From Streptomyces sp. MUM 2J (GTDB lineage Bacteria > Actinomycetota > Actinomycetes > Streptomycetales > Streptomycetaceae), in assembly GCF_022414535.1 (NCBI RefSeq), contig NZ_JADWYM010000034.1, forward strand, positions 1 through 64,000: a stretch of DNA of 64,000 nucleotides. Direction: 5' to 3'. The notes beneath the pieces are model-generated. The model saw nothing but the letters and a program-made list of their open reading frames with translations. It was not told the DNA's origin and searched no databases. The translations under genes and the position numbers were made by a program. This document shows positions 34,010-42,545 of this stretch, piece by piece; the stretch's first letter is position 1, and every line of letters starts with the position of its first letter.

Positions 34010-34978
34010 TCAGACGCGCCAGAGGCTGGCCGACCACGCCGCCACGGCACTGTTGTTCAGGATCAGCACCCGATCCCCAGGACCGATGTCGCCGGTCCTG
34101 AGTAGGGCATCGAGATTGGCGACGACGTCCATCGCCCCCAGGTGGCCGTAGCGCTCGAAGACGTCACGGCAGACCGGGTGGATCGGCGTGCCCAGCAGGT
34201 CGCCATAGAAGTCGAAGGCCCGCGCCGACACGTTCTGCATGAGCACCGCGCCGACCTCCGCCAGAGTCACGGCGGCGGCATCGAGCACCCGCTCGGTCAG
34301 CGCCGCAAGTCGGTTTCGGCTCTCCAGGGCGAGCTCGAAGGTGTACCGCGCGGGGTCGGAGCACTCTTCGGCCCAGCTGTGCCAAGGGGTGCGCTTGTAG
34401 TCGACCTTAAACAGGTCGTGATAGCTCCCCTCGGTCTCCAGGGCGTGCGCCTCCAGCACCGGGCGGCCGCCGCGGACCAAGGTCATGGCAAAGGCCCCGT
34501 CACCGACCACAGTCACCGGCGGCCGCACTCGCAGCCGTCCGGTGGGCTTGCTTCCGTGCGTGATGACGATCCGGCTGCGGGCGGGGTCGGCGTGCAGCAG
34601 GTCCCGGCCGAGTCCCCAGGCCGCACTGGAGCCGACACAACCGAGCCCGTCGACGGTGAAAGCCATACCCGCCGACAGCCCGGCGGCGTGCTGCACCTTG
34701 GTCGCGTCACTTCCAAGCAGGGTGTCCGGGGCTCGCCCCGCACAGTGCAGCAGCACGTCCGCGGACCGATCACCGGCCCCGAGGAGCCGCCGGCAGGCCT
34801 CGGCCGCCAGATCGCTCTGCGACAGGCCCGGGAACACTCCCACCCGCTGTGCTCCGGATGCCGTGACGAAGGCTTCGTCGGCTTCCGGTTCGATCTCGCC
34901 GATCGGCAGAGTGGAATCGGGCAGCAGGCAGTAGATCTCACCTATTCCGATGGATTCATCGGGATTTCCGCGCACCAC
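34010..34978 (-). CDS. KAS III-like condensing enzyme with altered triad
   Basis: Encodes 322 residues from GTG at 34978 (GTG 34975 also possible), with AGGAG upstream. The thiolase fold is clear, with the active Cys in DGLGCVGSSAAWG and the C-terminal GDIGPGDRVLILNNS. The usual HQxN is replaced by MQNVSAR, and the usual YGNTSAAS by YGHLGAMD, so the Cys-His-Asn triad is changed. Relatives with altered triads act as starter-unit or acyl-transfer enzymes. First gene of the minus-strand operon. It could prime the chain or transfer an acyl group; not decidable here. Confidence 0.75.
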   Translation of the reverse strand: MVRGNPDESIGIGEIYCLLPDSTLPIGEIEPEADEAFVTASGAQRVGVFPGLSQSDLAAEACRRLLGAGDRSADVLLHCAGRAPDTLLGSDATKVQHAAGLSAGMAFTVDGLGCVGSSAAWGLGRDLLHADPARSRIVITHGSKPTGRLRVRPPVTVVGDGAFAMTLVRGGRPVLEAHALETEGSYHDLFKVDYKRTPWHSWAEECSDPARYTFELALESRNRLAALTERVLDAAAVTLAEVGAVLMQNVSARAFDFYGDLLGTPIHPVCRDVFERYGHLGAMDVVANLDALLRTGDIGPGDRVLILNNSAVAAWSASLWRV

Positions 34979-34999
34979 TTCCGCTCCTCTTCCCTTTGC

Positions 35000-36034
35000 C
35001 TAATAGAAGTCAAGAATATTTTGGGATCGACCCGTGGTGGCCGCTATGCCGTGGACGAAGTCGGCCACAGCGATATCGAGGACACCAAGCCCGAAAGGAG
35101 AAAATATTCGCGGCCTGGCAGCATCCGGCTCCACTTCCCCGGTCATCAGATCTGCCAAGGTGCCGGAGATGATCGAATTCCCGTGGAGCTCCACAGAAAG
35201 TCCCATGGACGTCTTCTCGCGCAATGCGTGGACGGGATCGTCGACGATGTTCTGGGCGTCGCGGAGAACTTCGGTTCCCAGGTCCCGCAGCGATATGTGA
35301 AGAACGGTGTGCCGGGGCTTGAAAAGGGTCGCATCGAGAAAATGCGGCTCGCCTGCGGTCGTGGCGAAAAGCACCAGATCGGATTCTTCCACGACCGCAG
35401 CCGCGCTCGACAGGGCAGCCGTCTCACCCGCGAGGCCACGCCGGAAGGTGTCCGACCGCGCGGCGTCGAGGTCGTGCACGACGGTGCGCCGGAAGGACCA
35501 GCCATCGGCCTCCAACTGCCCCAGGACCGCTCTCGCGATCGGGCCGCAACCGATGACGCCAAGTACCTGACCTTCGGTTTCCCGATGCAGCTCCCGGGCC
35601 GCCAGCGCCGCCGAGGCGGCCGTCCGGGCCGCGGAGATGGCAGACGCCTCCAGGCAGGCCACCGGAAACCCAGTGTCCATCTCATTGAGGATGATCACGG
35701 CGGAAGCGCGGGGCAGCCCCTGGGCGAGGTTTCCGGGAAAACTGGAGATCCACTTGATGCCGACTCGGTCGACCTCGCCGCCACGATCACGCGCAGGCAG
35801 TGCGATGATGCGGTCGCGGGGACGGTCGGGGAACTTGAGGAAGTGGCTCTCCGGATTTGCGGAAAACCCCTCATGGTAGCGGAGATAAGCTTCACGAACG
35901 AGTTCGCGCAGCTCGTCCCGACGGGAATCGATGATCTCGGAGACCGTCGCACCCGTGACAATCTTGAATATCGGGCCCGATCGCTTCCCCGCGCTCGAAC
36001 CGTCGGGAAAATTAACGTCCCGCAGCAATTCCAT
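35000..36034 (-). CDS. sbnB: SbnB-like NAD-dependent dehydrogenase of diaminopropionate synthesis
   Basis: Encodes 344 residues from ATG at 36034; a good promoter ends 30 bases upstream. The Rossmann motif is LGVIGCGPIARAVLGQL. FLKFPDRPRDRIIALPA and GIKWISSFPGNLAQGLPRAS are hallmark stretches of SbnB, an ornithine-cyclodeaminase-fold enzyme that oxidatively cleaves N-(1-amino-1-carboxy-2-ethyl)-glutamate to L-2,3-diaminopropionate and 2-oxoglutarate. The SbnA partner is at 37773-38771. The gene is divergent from the lysine aminotransferase. SbnB from staphyloferrin B is the model. Confidence 0.88.
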   Translation of the reverse strand: MELLRDVNFPDGSSAGKRSGPIFKIVTGATVSEIIDSRRDELRELVREAYLRYHEGFSANPESHFLKFPDRPRDRIIALPARDRGGEVDRVGIKWISSFPGNLAQGLPRASAVIILNEMDTGFPVACLEASAISAARTAASAALAARELHRETEGQVLGVIGCGPIARAVLGQLEADGWSFRRTVVHDLDAARSDTFRRGLAGETAALSSAAAVVEESDLVLFATTAGEPHFLDATLFKPRHTVLHISLRDLGTEVLRDAQNIVDDPVHALREKTSMGLSVELHGNSIISGTLADLMTGEVEPDAARPRIFSPFGLGVLDIAVADFVHGIAATTGRSQNILDFY

Positions 36035-36070
36035 GCCGTCAACCCCAATGATCAATTCTCGACTGGCGAC

Positions 36071-36100
36071 ACAGTATGGACACCCGTCTGAGCTGGTCAA
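36071..36100 (-). promoter_or_regulatory. Promoter for the SbnB-like gene
   Basis: On the minus strand, TTGACC (36095-36100) and TACTGT (36071-36076) are separated by 18 bp. This puts the start of transcription near 36,064 and the ATG at 36034 about 30 bases on. It lies in the divergent gap before the lysine aminotransferase. Confidence 0.6.
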
Positions 36101-36366
36101 GTGAGGATTTTCCTCAGTCCGCGGTCGCCTGCCATTGGCGTTGACGACGCTCCGCCCGCGCTGTGATGCTGACCGGAGCTTGATCGACTGTGATCGCGGC
36201 GGCACCATCCGAACATCGGGGGCATTCTCCCGCCTCCGTCGCGATTCGATTCATTTTCTTTTCCCTAACGATCTACCCCGGATGCACGCCTGAGTGTCAC
36301 GGCCCACACGGGGTCCACCTGAACCGAACGAACCAGCCACGCTGGAACTATGGGGGTCTTGTTTCC

Positions 36367-37740
36367 GTGAAAATGACAGATGTGGTTCGGCATGCCCCGA
36401 AGCAGGCGCAGGACGGGCAGAAGCCGACACCGGAGGACGTGCACCGCCTGCTAGGCCGGCACGTGCTGGCCGACGGCTTCGACTTCGTGCTCGACCTCGA
36501 AGCCAGTCGCGGGAGCTGGCTGGTCGACGCGCTGACAGGTCATCAGTACCTGGACCTGTTCACCTTCTTCGCCTCGCTTCCGCTCGGAGCCAATCCGCCC
36601 GTGCTCACGGAGGACCCGGACACGATGGCGGCGCTGCGCTCGGCGTCGATCAACAAAACCGCCAACCCGGACATCTATACAGCCGCCTACGCGCGGTTCG
36701 TGACGACTTTCGCCCGCGTCCTCGGTGATCCGGCGCTGCCGCACCTGTTCTTCATCGACGGCGGAGCGCTGGCCGTCGAGAACGCGCTGAAGGCCGCCTT
36801 CGACTGGAAGGCGCAGCGGCTCGGCACCGACACCGCCAACCACCTTTCCGTGCTGCACCTGGAGAACGCCTTCCACGGCCGCAGCGGTTACACTCTGTCG
36901 CTCACCAACACCGACCCGGCCAAGACGGAGCGCTTCCCCCAGTTCACGTGGCCGCGCATCCCATCCCCCGCACAGCGCTTCCCGTTGGACCGGTTCACTG
37001 CGCAGAACGCGGCGGCGGACGCGAGCGCACTGGCGGCGGCTCGAAAAGCCTTCGAGCAGGCTGGCGGCACGATCGCCTGCTTCATCGCGGAGCCCATCCA
37101 GGGCGAAGGCGGTGACAACCACCTCAGCGCACGCTTCCTGCAGGGCATGCAGGAGTTGTGCCACGAGTTCGACGCCCTGTTCGTGCTGGACGAAGTCCAG
37201 ACCGGCTGCGGTTCCAGCGGCACGGCGTGGGCGTACCAGCAGCTCGGTCTGGAGCCCGACCTGGTGGCGTTCGGCAAGAAGACCCAGGTGTGCGGTGTCA
37301 TGGGTGGCCGACGGATGGACGAGGTCCCCCGCAACGTGTTCCAAGTGTCCTCCCGGATCAGCTCCACCTGGGGCGGCAACCTCACCGACATGGTCAGGGC
37401 GACCGCGCTGCTGGAGGCGATCGAGCGCGAGGACCGGTTCAGCATCGCCGCCCGGACCGGCGCATACCTCCAGCAGCACCTCGTCGCGCTGGCAGCCCGG
37501 CACCCCGAGGTCCTGGACAACCCCCGGGGCCGAGGTCTGCTGGCTGCCGTGGACCTGCCCGACCAGATCACCCGCGACTTGGTGCTGGCCCACCTGTACC
37601 GGGTCGAGCGGGTCATCGCGCTGCCCTGCGGCGAACGCTCTCTGCGCATGCGGCCGGCGCTGAACATCAGCACCGACGAAGTGGACCAGGCCATCGCGGC
37701 ACTGGACCGCTCGGTCCTCGCGGTCAGCGCGAGCGCGTAA
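36367..37740 (+). CDS. lat: L-lysine 6-aminotransferase
   Basis: Encodes 457 residues from GTG at 36367, ten bases after a GGGGG run; ATG 36373 is the alternative. It is a class III PLP aminotransferase, with FFIDGGALAVENALKAAFDW, FVLDEVQTGCGSSGTAW and the PLP Lys in LVAFGKKTQVCGVMGG. These are typical of lysine epsilon-aminotransferase (the Lat type of cephamycin clusters), which turns lysine into 2-aminoadipate 6-semialdehyde. An aminoadipate-semialdehyde dehydrogenase lies downstream in the same direction. No ACV synthetase or isopenicillin N synthase is present, so 2-aminoadipate or a cyclic imine should serve this cluster instead. Confidence 0.88.
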   Translation: MKMTDVVRHAPKQAQDGQKPTPEDVHRLLGRHVLADGFDFVLDLEASRGSWLVDALTGHQYLDLFTFFASLPLGANPPVLTEDPDTMAALRSASINKTANPDIYTAAYARFVTTFARVLGDPALPHLFFIDGGALAVENALKAAFDWKAQRLGTDTANHLSVLHLENAFHGRSGYTLSLTNTDPAKTERFPQFTWPRIPSPAQRFPLDRFTAQNAAADASALAAARKAFEQAGGTIACFIAEPIQGEGGDNHLSARFLQGMQELCHEFDALFVLDEVQTGCGSSGTAWAYQQLGLEPDLVAFGKKTQVCGVMGGRRMDEVPRNVFQVSSRISSTWGGNLTDMVRATALLEAIEREDRFSIAARTGAYLQQHLVALAARHPEVLDNPRGRGLLAAVDLPDQITRDLVLAHLYRVERVIALPCGERSLRMRPALNISTDEVDQAIAALDRSVLAVSASA

Positions 37741-37772
37741 GGGTCGACCACTCAAGAGTCCCGAGGACACCG

Positions 37773-38771
37773 ATGACGATAGTGCAACACCCGTTCGAGA
37801 TCGCTGCTCCGCCTCTCTTCCTGGACCTGAACAAGATCACGGGACGGCGTCTCTACCTGAAGTTGGAGGGGCACAACGCCGCCGGTTCCATCAAACTGCG
37901 TACTGCCTCGGCCCTGGTCCGGCATGCCGAGCAGACCGGACGTCTGAGGCCAGGTGCCACCATCATCGAGTCCTCCTCGGGCAACCTCGGCGTCGCGCTG
38001 GGCGTCATCGCCGCCAGCTGCGGCTACCGCTTCATCTGTGTCACCGACGTCCGCTGCAACCACTCCACGTTGAACCTTCTGCACGCCCTCGGTGCCGAGG
38101 TGGTGATGATCGACACCCCGCACCCCGTCCACGGTTTCCTCCAGGCCCGGCTGGACTACGTACGGTCGCGCTGCGCGGCGGACCCGAACCTGACGTGGCT
38201 GAACCAGTACGAGAGCCAGGCCAACCGGCTGGCGCACTACGAGGGCACCGCGCCGGCCATCGCCCAGGCCGTCCCAAATCTCGACGTTCTGTTCGTCGGG
38301 GTGGGGACCGGTGGCACCGCGATGGGGTGCGCGCAGTACTTCCGTGAGCACCACCCCCGGGTCCGCGTGGTCGCCGTCGACACAGCAGGCTCGGTGACCT
38401 TCGGCGACCAACCGCGCACCCGATACCTCCCCGGCCTCGGCTCGGGCGTGAAGCCGCCACTGGTTGATCCGACCGTCTTCGACGACGTGGTGATCGTCCC
38501 CGAACGCGAGAGCGTCCGGTGCTGCCGGCAACTGGCTGGCGGCGGACTGCTCGCGGGCGGCTCGACCGGAACCGTGGTCAGCGGCGCGCTCCGCTGGCTG
38601 GCCGACCGGGGCGACATGGTCGCCGCCGCCATCTCACCCGACCTGGCGGACCGCTACGCCGACACCGTCTACGACGACACCTGGGTGGAGCAGCATCTGG
38701 CCAAACAGGATCTGCCCGACCTACCTGATCTCCAATTCGCCGGTGTCGCCCTACCAGAGAAGGTCTCATGA
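37773..38771 (+). CDS. sbnA: SbnA-like N-(2-amino-2-carboxyethyl)-glutamate synthase
   Basis: Encodes 332 residues from ATG at 37773, with GAGGA upstream. It is a cysteine-synthase-fold PLP enzyme. The PLP Lys is in NAAGSIKLRTA, the substrate loop is ESSSGNLGVALG and the phosphate-binding loop is VGVGTGGTAMG. The GLGSGVKPPLVD tail region and the pairing with an SbnB homologue point to SbnA, which joins O-phosphoserine and glutamate on the way to L-2,3-diaminopropionate. It overlaps the next gene as ATGA. Confidence 0.88.
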   Translation: MTIVQHPFEIAAPPLFLDLNKITGRRLYLKLEGHNAAGSIKLRTASALVRHAEQTGRLRPGATIIESSSGNLGVALGVIAASCGYRFICVTDVRCNHSTLNLLHALGAEVVMIDTPHPVHGFLQARLDYVRSRCAADPNLTWLNQYESQANRLAHYEGTAPAIAQAVPNLDVLFVGVGTGGTAMGCAQYFREHHPRVRVVAVDTAGSVTFGDQPRTRYLPGLGSGVKPPLVDPTVFDDVVIVPERESVRCCRQLAGGGLLAGGSTGTVVSGALRWLADRGDMVAAAISPDLADRYADTVYDDTWVEQHLAKQDLPDLPDLQFAGVALPEKVS

Positions 38772-39613
38772 CAAGTCCCTTGCTGTGCGAGCCCACCCTG
38801 CACGCCGCCTTTCTCGTCGATGCTTGGGGCGGCCGCTCGGACTCCGGGACAGCGCACCCCGTGTACATCCGCGAAGCCGCCGACCCCGCGTTGCTGGAGC
38901 GGCGCCTGGCCGTCCATGCCGAGCTGGCTGGCAGCCGACTCGACACGCGTCAGGAGCGCAGCCAGGTAGAAGCGGTCTACGGCGCCCTGAGTCCGACCGA
39001 TCTGGCCATGGTGCGGATGTTCGGCCTCCCCAGGCTCCGAGCCCAACAGGACGCTCCCTACCGGCAGTCAGGCACGACGTTCAATTCGGTCGAGGCCCGC
39101 GGACTGATCCGGGGGGAGTGGCCCGGCCGCCCCGTGTTCGTCTTCCTGGACGAGATCCTCGCGCCCGACTGGCTCGCAGTGGGCGACCCGCCCGTGATCA
39201 ACGGGCACTCGGCCGTGCTGCCCCACGCGCGAGGCATGCACGCGCTTGAACAGGTCGCGGCGAGCGGGGATCGCGAGCGCTTCCTCCGGGCCGCTGGGGC
39301 GACCGTGCACTACGTCGATCCGGGTGTCGACACGGGAGCCGTCATCCGGGCCGAGCGCCTGCCAGAGCCATTCGGATACGAGTCCCTCTGGGAGTGCAAG
39401 GCCGGAGCCTTCAAGCTCGCGTTCGATCTGCTGACCCAGGTCCGCACACAGCTGAGCGAGCCGGGCGCCGTCCTGCTCGGAACCCCGCAACCCGGCGACG
39501 ACACACCCACGTTCCGGCGCCGGACGTTCGACGCTGGGACAGCGGGCCGCGCAGCGGCCCAGTACACCGCCTGGCGGACGGAGACCGAGGAGTGGGGGCG
39601 ACGCGCCGGATGA
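38768..39613 (+). CDS. Formyltransferase-fold protein
   Basis: Encodes 281 residues from ATG at 38768, coupled by ATGA to SbnA. The formyltransferase catalytic motif is visible as VINGHSAVLPHARG (Asn, His) and VHYVDPGVDTGAVI (Asp), as in methionyl-tRNA and GAR formyltransferases. The N-terminal part differs from standard Fmt. The likely reaction is transfer of a formyl (or related one-carbon) group to an amine, perhaps on diaminopropionate. The overlap with SbnA and with the M20 amidohydrolase suggests a protect-then-deprotect pair, which is inference. Confidence 0.8.
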   Translation: MTSPLLCEPTLHAAFLVDAWGGRSDSGTAHPVYIREAADPALLERRLAVHAELAGSRLDTRQERSQVEAVYGALSPTDLAMVRMFGLPRLRAQQDAPYRQSGTTFNSVEARGLIRGEWPGRPVFVFLDEILAPDWLAVGDPPVINGHSAVLPHARGMHALEQVAASGDRERFLRAAGATVHYVDPGVDTGAVIRAERLPEPFGYESLWECKAGAFKLAFDLLTQVRTQLSEPGAVLLGTPQPGDDTPTFRRRTFDAGTAGRAAAQYTAWRTETEEWGRRAG

Positions 39614-40872
39614 CAGACCAGTTGAAGGTCGACACAGAGCGGTTGTGGTCGGCGCTGGAGGAACTCGGGTCCTTCGGTCGCTACGAGGCCCCGGAGGCCA
39701 ACCTGTTCGGTGTCTCCCGGCCAGCGTTCTCCCCCGCCGATGTCGCGGCGCGACGGTGGATCATGGCCCGCATGGAGGAACTCGGCCTGACCGTACAGAT
39801 CGACCCCGTCGGCAACGTGTTCGGCCGACTTGAGGGCTCCGATCCGGGGCGGTCGCCGGTGGTGATCGGCTCACACGTCGACAGCGTGCCGCAGGGGGGT
39901 GCTTTCGACGGAGCGCTGGGGGTCCTGGCCGCACTGGAGGTGGTGCGCACCCTGCGCAGTGCGGAGACCGTGCTCCGCGGACCGCTGATCGTCGCGGTCT
40001 TCACCGAGGAGGAGGGCTCGCGCTTCGGCGTGGACATGCTCGGCAGCGCCGTCGCCGCCGGACGGATTCCGTTGGCCGAGGCCCTGGCACTTCGCGATCC
40101 GGACGGGGTGACCCTCGCCGAGGCTCTCCGTGACACGGGCTTCGCCGGCACCGGACTCGTTCTCGACGCTCCGCTGGCCTATCTTGAAGTCCACATCGAG
40201 CAGGGCCCGCTGCTCAGTTCGTCAGACTCGGACATCGGTGTGCCGACCGGGGTCCAGGCGATCTCGTGGCACGAGCTGACCGTCGTCGGACAGGCCGCCC
40301 ACGCCGGAGCGACCCCTCCGCGGCTCCGCAGGGACGCGGCCCGGACCGCCACACGGTTGGCCGACAGGATGTTCGAGTACGCCTCGGACCACCAGGACCA
40401 CGGCCTCACGGCCACCGTCGGTCGTATGCTCCTGGAGCCCGGCGTCATCAACATCATCCCTGGCGCTGCCCGGTTCAGCCTGGACATGAGAGCGCCCGAC
40501 GACGAGGTGCTCACGGCCGCCGAGGCGCATCTGAGCGCTCTCGTCGAAGAGGTCCACGCCGAAGGGACCGGGCTTGTCTGCGAGTCCCGCCGGACGGTGC
40601 GAACTCGGCCGGTGCCCTTCGCCGAGCCTCTGCGCCAGATCGTCGCGAGCTGGGCCGAACGGCTCGGTTACCGGCACCAGCCTCTCATCTCCGGCGCGGG
40701 CCACGACGCGCAGGAGATGGCCGCCCTGTGCCCCTCAGCCATGATCTTCGTCCCTGGTCGGCACGACGGCATCAGCCACTCTCCGAGGGAATATTCCGAA
40801 CCGGCCGCCTGCGCGAAGGCGGCCACCCTGCTTCTGCATGTTGTCCGCACGCTCTGCGAGGAATCCCCATGA
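39610..40872 (+). CDS. M20-family amidohydrolase (N-carbamoylase/allantoate type)
   Basis: Encodes 420 residues from ATG at 39610, overlapping the formyltransferase stop as ATGA. Metal-binding motifs are GSHVDSVPQGGAFDGALG, TEEEGSRFG, YLEVHIEQGP and a C-terminal GAGHDAQEMA; the dimerisation insert has AAHAGATPPRLRRDA. This is the Zn-dependent N-carbamoyl-L-amino-acid hydrolase/allantoate amidohydrolase family. In this operon it may remove an N-acyl, formyl or carbamoyl group from a pathway intermediate. It overlaps the aldehyde dehydrogenase gene as ATGA. Confidence 0.88.
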   Translation: MTDQLKVDTERLWSALEELGSFGRYEAPEANLFGVSRPAFSPADVAARRWIMARMEELGLTVQIDPVGNVFGRLEGSDPGRSPVVIGSHVDSVPQGGAFDGALGVLAALEVVRTLRSAETVLRGPLIVAVFTEEEGSRFGVDMLGSAVAAGRIPLAEALALRDPDGVTLAEALRDTGFAGTGLVLDAPLAYLEVHIEQGPLLSSSDSDIGVPTGVQAISWHELTVVGQAAHAGATPPRLRRDAARTATRLADRMFEYASDHQDHGLTATVGRMLLEPGVINIIPGAARFSLDMRAPDDEVLTAAEAHLSALVEEVHAEGTGLVCESRRTVRTRPVPFAEPLRQIVASWAERLGYRHQPLISGAGHDAQEMAALCPSAMIFVPGRHDGISHSPREYSEPAACAKAATLLLHVVRTLCEESP

Positions 40873-42404
40873 CCGACACCTTCGACTCGCTGCCCAGCAC
40901 CGAGGACCTCCGAACCCGGGCGCTGGACGCGCTCACCCGACTCGGCGCCACGGTGCCGGAGGGCGAGGGGCTGCGGGCCCGGACGCCGATCACCGGGGAG
41001 GATCTGCTCGGCCTGCGGGCAGACACCCCGGAGGCCGCCGAGGACGCGGTCTCTGCTGCTCGGGCGGCATTCATCTGTTGGCGTACCACCCCGGCTCCTC
41101 AGCGGGGGCAGCTCGTCCGCCGGCTCGGCGAGCTGCTGCGCGAACACAAGGCCGCGCTTGCCGAGCTGATCACCATCGAGGCCGGGAAGATCCACTCCGA
41201 AGCACTCGGCGAAGTGCAGGAGATGATCGACATCTGCGACTTCGCGGTCGGCCTCTCCCGGCAGCTCTACGGGCGGACCATCGCATCCGAACGCCCTGGG
41301 CACCGTCTCGCCGAGACCTGGCACCCGCTGGGCGTGGTCGGCGTGATCTCGGCCTTCAACTTTCCCGCCGCAGTGTGGTCCTGGAACACGGCAGTGGCCC
41401 TGGTCTGCGGCGACACCGTAGTCTGGAAGCCCTCCGAACTGACCCCGCTGACCTCGCTGGGCTGCGCAGCGCTGCTGGCCCGCGCGGCCGAGGAGGTTGG
41501 TGCGCCGGCCGACGTGCACCGACTCCTGCTCGGCGACCGCACGCTGGCCGAAGTTCTGGTCGACGACCACCGAGTCGCTCTGGTCAGCGCCACCGGCTCG
41601 ACCCGGATGGGGCGCGAGGTCGGACCTCGAGTTGCGGCACGCTTCGGGCGCAGCCTGCTCGAACTGGGCGGCAATAACGCCGCCGTGGTCACGTCCTCCG
41701 CCGATGTGGACCTCGCCGTCCGCGGTATCGTCTTTGCCGCCGCCGGAACCGCCGGGCAGAGGTGCACCACGCTGCGACGCCTGATCGTCCACACCGACGT
41801 GGCCGACCAGCTCACGGACCGGCTCGTCGCCGCGTACCGGCACCTCACCCTGGGGAACCCGTTCGACTCCAGAACACTGGTCGGGCCCCTGATCTCCGCC
41901 GATTCCTACCGGGCCATGCAGGACACGCTGGGCGCTGTCCGGGCGGACGGCGGAGAGGTACTGGTCGGCGGCGGCCGTAATCTCAACTCGCAGGCCCCAC
42001 AGGCGGTGTACGCGGAGCCGGCCATCGTCCACCTCGACCGGCAGACCGACCGGGTCCGACAGGAGACGTTCGCGCCGATCCTGCACGTCCTGACCTACTC
42101 GGACCTCGACGAGGCGATAGCCCTGCAGAACGACGTCCCGCAGGGCCTGTCCTCCAGCATCTTCACGAACGACCAGCGCGAGGCCGAGTACTTCCTCTCG
42201 GCCGAAGGGTCGGATTGCGGCATCTCGAACGTGAACATCGGCACATCCGGCGCGGAGATCGGCGGTGCTTTCGGCGGCGAGAAGGACACCGGCGGCGGGC
42301 GTGAGTCCGGCTCCGACGCGTGGCGCGCCTACATGCGTTCGGCCACCAACACCATCAACTATTCGGGCCGGCTGACGCTGGCCCAGAACGTCAACTTCCT
42401 CTGA
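40869..42404 (+). CDS. Aminoadipate-semialdehyde dehydrogenase (ALDH7 type)
   Basis: Encodes 511 residues from ATG at 40869, coupled to the previous gene by ATGA. The ALDH core is complete: VISAFNFPAAVWSWN, the catalytic Glu in LLELGGNNAAV, the catalytic Cys in AAGTAGQRCTTLRR and the C-terminal KDTGGGRESGSDAWRAYMR typical of antiquitin/ALDH7A1-like enzymes. These oxidise 2-aminoadipate semialdehyde to 2-aminoadipate. This fits the lysine 6-aminotransferase at the head of the run. The family match to semialdehyde specificity is from sequence memory. Confidence 0.88.
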   Translation: MTDTFDSLPSTEDLRTRALDALTRLGATVPEGEGLRARTPITGEDLLGLRADTPEAAEDAVSAARAAFICWRTTPAPQRGQLVRRLGELLREHKAALAELITIEAGKIHSEALGEVQEMIDICDFAVGLSRQLYGRTIASERPGHRLAETWHPLGVVGVISAFNFPAAVWSWNTAVALVCGDTVVWKPSELTPLTSLGCAALLARAAEEVGAPADVHRLLLGDRTLAEVLVDDHRVALVSATGSTRMGREVGPRVAARFGRSLLELGGNNAAVVTSSADVDLAVRGIVFAAAGTAGQRCTTLRRLIVHTDVADQLTDRLVAAYRHLTLGNPFDSRTLVGPLISADSYRAMQDTLGAVRADGGEVLVGGGRNLNSQAPQAVYAEPAIVHLDRQTDRVRQETFAPILHVLTYSDLDEAIALQNDVPQGLSSSIFTNDQREAEYFLSAEGSDCGISNVNIGTSGAEIGGAFGGEKDTGGGRESGSDAWRAYMRSATNTINYSGRLTLAQNVNFL

Positions 42405-42545
42405 CCTGAAACGAGCTCGGAGCTCGAAGAGGCACCCGCCCAGCCAGGGCCCGCGAGCCACCCACCGTCGGGGCCCGGAAGGCCCGGCGGCCCGGCGCGA
42501 CGACTCCTCGTTCCAGACCGATGCCAACGAAAGGTAGCGCGGCTG

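Noticed and set aside
35000..38771. Staphyloferrin-like siderophore cluster based on SbnA/SbnB
   Set aside because: No NIS synthetases, citrate synthase or siderophore receptor are present; the Dap enzymes are embedded among NRPS-PKS genes.
36367..42404. Cephamycin-type beta-lactam cluster based on lysine 6-aminotransferase
   Set aside because: No ACV synthetase, isopenicillin N synthase or expandase is present, and the aldehyde dehydrogenase pairs with NRPS genes of other type.
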